A stretch of 64,000 nucleotides of DNA, taken from CALRQJ02 sp943370285 (lineage in GTDB: Bacteria > Bacteroidota > Bacteroidia > Chitinophagales > Chitinophagaceae). How positions within the stretch are numbered: position 1 is the stretch's first letter; each line of letters opens with the position of its first letter. Of the stretch, positions 61,593-64,000 are shown one piece after another. The notes under the pieces were generated by a model, which was given only the letters and a program-made list of their open reading frames with translations, was not told where the DNA came from and ran no database searches. Location: assembly GCA_943370285.1 (NCBI GenBank), contig CALRQJ020000010.1:62001-126000 (forward strand), written 5' to 3'. The position numbers and the translations under genes are program-made.

Positions 61593-64000
61593 TTAATCTA
61601 ACAAATCATCAATTCTTTTAAAGGCATAACCTTCCTTTTTTAACCATTTGATAAGTTCGGGTAAACGATCATAGAGTTTTTCTTTTCTACGAGGGTCTGT
61701 ACCGGCATGTATCAATATGATGTCGCCATTTAATCCACCTGCTATTTCTCTTGCTTTTAAATGATGTAACAGGTAATCATTCTCTTTATAACTTCCGCCC
61801 ATTTCAGGCCAAGTGTAATCAGCATTAGTATAAGTTCCCGGTGTAAAAGAAAACAGTTTTAATCCCTTCCAATCGCTCCAAGTAGCAACACTATCGTTCC
61901 ACCACTCGTAGGGCGGAATGAAATATCGCATGTCTTTAATATTGATGCCAATACTGTCCATCACTTTGAAATTATTTGTCAGATCAACATCAAATGCTTT
62001 GTAACTAACTAAAAGTTTATTTCGTTCTTTCCAATCGCAGTAAAGTAGATGTTTATCGCTGTGCGGACCTAAATAATGATTGGCTTGTTGTAGTTGTTTA
62101 ATGTTTTTTTGAAATGCTGTATTGCGATAAAAATCTCCGGTAAAGAAAAATGAAGCTTTTACTTTTTCTTTTGCTAATGTTTGCATAATGGTTGGCAAGC
62201 CTTCACCAAATTCATGACCGGTAAACACCAATGCGATTTCTTTTTTAGTTGTGTAAGCTTTAATGATAGCTCCCTGCGAAGTTTGTACCAATTTTCCCGG
62301 CGGAATAGCAGTCCATCCGTTATTAACTTGTTCAACAGGAACTTTAATGGGCAGTGGTTTTTGTTTGTTGAAGGTTTTATTGGCCGCTTCTTGTGCTGCT
62401 AATAAATATATTAAACTAGCTGTTCCATCCATTGTTGGTTCGTTGGTGCTATAGTCGCCATAGTCATCGTGATATACTGCCAAATTGCTTTGAAAAGCAG
62501 CATATTCATCAGGCTGGTACAACTTAATACCAATTAAATTTTGATAAATGCTAGTATACACCGGACCGTCTATTAATCCGCCATCAATAGGATAATTTTT
62601 TAAATGTGTAAAAGCGCTATGCGGATCAGTTGGGGTATCGCCAAAACTTGGTAATCCATACACCATACTTGTTCCCCACGGATTTAAACCAAACAACCAA
62701 TCTATATTGGCTTGTTCTAAATCAATATAACTAATGTCGTTGGTTAATTGCCGATACCAATAACATTGAATGGCAAACGATACCGTAAGATTGTTACTAC
62801 ACCAAATAAAGGGCACACCACGATAAAAGGCATTTTGCTTTGCTTTATTCCAAACCAAGTCAATCCCTTTTTTGTAAAACCCAATCAGTGTATCTCTGCG
62901 TTTATCAGTTTTAGGTAGTTGTTTAGCTAATTCATAATGGCCTAGATTAATGAATGGATACCATTGATAATGCTTTGCTGTATCTGTACCCAACCAAGGT
63001 GTAATAGGTTCTTGTTTGGCATATTTATAGGCTAAAGACAGAAAGTTGGTATCAACAACTTGATTGTATCGCCAAGGATGATTGTTATCTCTAATTTTTT
63101 GTTGCTTGAAGCTATTGTAAAGCGCTGCACCATGTAATTCCATATCATCCACCCAATTATCTTCTGCATAAATGTATGGGGCTTTTACTGATGCAGTTTG
63201 AGTAACACCCATTTTTTTGAAGGCATAAAGAGATGCAGAAATAGATTTATTAAACAACACATCTGCGTAAGCATTATCAGAATTGGCTAATACCGATGAA
63301 CCCAAAGCAAATGCACTAGCAAACTTCGCTGCCGTACTGCTTGTGCCTGTAGTATTATTCATAAACTTACCTCGTTGTTGCGGTTCGCCATTAACTAAGT
63401 ATACCGGTCTTTCAAAGCCTTTGCCATATTGCGAATCTAACTTTGGAATTCGCATGCTAATATGGTCTCTGTCGTCACCTATTTGATTAAATAAATGTTC
63501 ATCATTCGGATGCATTTTCAACAGCCAATCCAATCCCCATTTTGCTTCGTCTAACACATCGGCCCGGCCATTACTGCCTGTTAAGCCATTGGCCAATTTT
63601 TCATCGCCAAATACTTTTGGGAAATCTCTATACGCCATCAATAAATGATAAGTAGCATTGGCACTTGTAGTACTGTATTGCAAATAATCACTTGCATCGT
63701 GCCATCCGCCAGTTACATCTATGAATGTACTGTCTTTAATCCCTGCTTTTTCCCCGTATAATGTATAACCATCTTTGGTGTGACAACTATCTTTTAAAAA
63801 AGGATTAAATCCACTGCGCTGTTGTCGCATGTAACGCAAACAAAAATCAGCACTGCCTTTGTAAACATCATTACCAATTTCAAAAACAGGAGATTCGGCT
63901 TTGCCGGAAATAATTTTGTATTTACCCGGTTGTTTCAATGCCGAAAAATCAAGCCGATAACTTTGTAAAAACGGACCATAAGCCCCGAATGCTTTTCCTG
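61593..64000 (-). CDS. GH9 cellulase-type enzyme fused to a NodB-like domain (5' end outside window)
   Basis: The frame is open from the right edge, giving over 800 residues. Starting the gene at the in-frame TTG at 63938 would cut into the domain. Residues at the visible start belong to a cellulase Ig-like N-terminal domain. The GH9 (alpha/alpha)6 barrel follows, with base motif VTGGWHDASDYLQY, FGLNPWGTSMVYGLP and acid motif DYSTNEPTMDGTA. The last ~230 residues form a polysaccharide-deacetylase (NodB) fold: GPHSDKHLLYCDW (HxxxH), RYFIPPYEWW and IILIHAGTD are kept. The first motif reads FTGHEF instead of TFDDG, so the catalytic Asp pair is absent. Substrate likely cellulose-like or mixed-linkage glucan. 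Confidence 0.87.
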   Translation of the reverse strand, partial: GKAFGAYGPFLQSYRLDFSALKQPGKYKIISGKAESPVFEIGNDVYKGSADFCLRYMRQQRSGFNPFLKDSCHTKDGYTLYGEKAGIKDSTFIDVTGGWHDASDYLQYSTTSANATYHLLMAYRDFPKVFGDEKLANGLTGSNGRADVLDEAKWGLDWLLKMHPNDEHLFNQIGDDRDHISMRIPKLDSQYGKGFERPVYLVNGEPQQRGKFMNNTTGTSSTAAKFASAFALGSSVLANSDNAYADVLFNKSISASLYAFKKMGVTQTASVKAPYIYAEDNWVDDMELHGAALYNSFKQQKIRDNNHPWRYNQVVDTNFLSLAYKYAKQEPITPWLGTDTAKHYQWYPFINLGHYELAKQLPKTDKRRDTLIGFYKKGIDLVWNKAKQNAFYRGVPFIWCSNNLTVSFAIQCYWYRQLTNDISYIDLEQANIDWLFGLNPWGTSMVYGLPSFGDTPTDPHSAFTHLKNYPIDGGLIDGPVYTSIYQNLIGIKLYQPDEYAAFQSNLAVYHDDYGDYSTNEPTMDGTASLIYLLAAQEAANKTFNKQKPLPIKVPVEQVNNGWTAIPPGKLVQTSQGAIIKAYTTKKEIALVFTGHEFGEGLPTIMQTLAKEKVKASFFFTGDFYRNTAFQKNIKQLQQANHYLGPHSDKHLLYCDWKERNKLLVSYKAFDVDLTNNFKVMDSIGINIKDMRYFIPPYEWWNDSVATWSDWKGLKLFSFTPGTYTNADYTWPEMGGSYKENDYLLHHLKAREIAGGLNGDIILIHAGTDPRRKEKLYDRLPELIKWLKKEGYAFKRIDDLLD

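Overview
The window looks like chromosomal DNA of a Bacteroidota bacterium, most likely family Chitinophagaceae. The support is: moderate-to-low GC, genes with type IX secretion (T9SS) C-terminal sorting domains, promoter-like TAnnTTTG -7 boxes, HisKA_2 and one-component Reg_prop/Y_Y_Y/LuxR sensors, and family-typical proteins such as TIGR02757. No rRNA, tRNA, CRISPR array or insertion sequence was recognised.

Layout. 1-773 (-): start of a GHKL-fold ATPase running off the left edge. 1080-9493: a small secreted protein, a PaaZ-type bifunctional enzyme, a large T9SS-sorted protein, and a TPR histidine kinase/LuxR response-regulator pair. 9693-34000: mostly housekeeping and small accessory genes (UvrD/PcrA helicase, SSB, GcvT, orphan ParA, hydrolases, VIT-type iron transporter, two amidohydrolases, LysS, glycosyltransferase, GIY-YIG protein, membrane acyltransferase, SDR). 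35221-53687: ten consecutive minus-strand genes forming a beta-glucan utilisation locus. 53869-56748 (+): its divergently transcribed sensor/regulator. 56872-60438: FabH, a lipid kinase and small conserved genes. 61593-64000 (-): a GH9 / NodB-like fusion entering from the right edge.

The beta-glucan locus is the most interesting region. It encodes a T9SS-secreted glycan-binding protein, a glycoside hydrolase fused to an outer-membrane beta-barrel, a glycan-binding lipoprotein, a GH16 lipoprotein, a large cytoplasmic GH94/GH149-type phosphorylase, a GH17 lipoprotein, a GH30 lipoprotein, an MFS sugar transporter fused to a cytoplasmic GH17 domain, and two further cytoplasmic GH17 proteins. No SusC/SusD pair is visible. 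The inferred flow is: binding and cutting at the surface, passage through the enzyme-barrel fusion, trimming by lipoprotein GH17/GH30, uptake by the MFS-GH17 fusion, and cytoplasmic hydrolysis and phosphorolysis. The substrate (beta-1,3 with beta-1,6 branches, as in laminarin or fungal glucan) is inferred from the family mix.

Coding is dense. Only two gene-free stretches slightly exceed 300 bases (774-1079 and 1467-1774); the second holds a duplicated dispersed repeat. Intrinsic terminators are clear after many units, including two inside the glucan locus that probably set different expression levels within it. All functional calls rest on reading motifs by eye; no database search was run.
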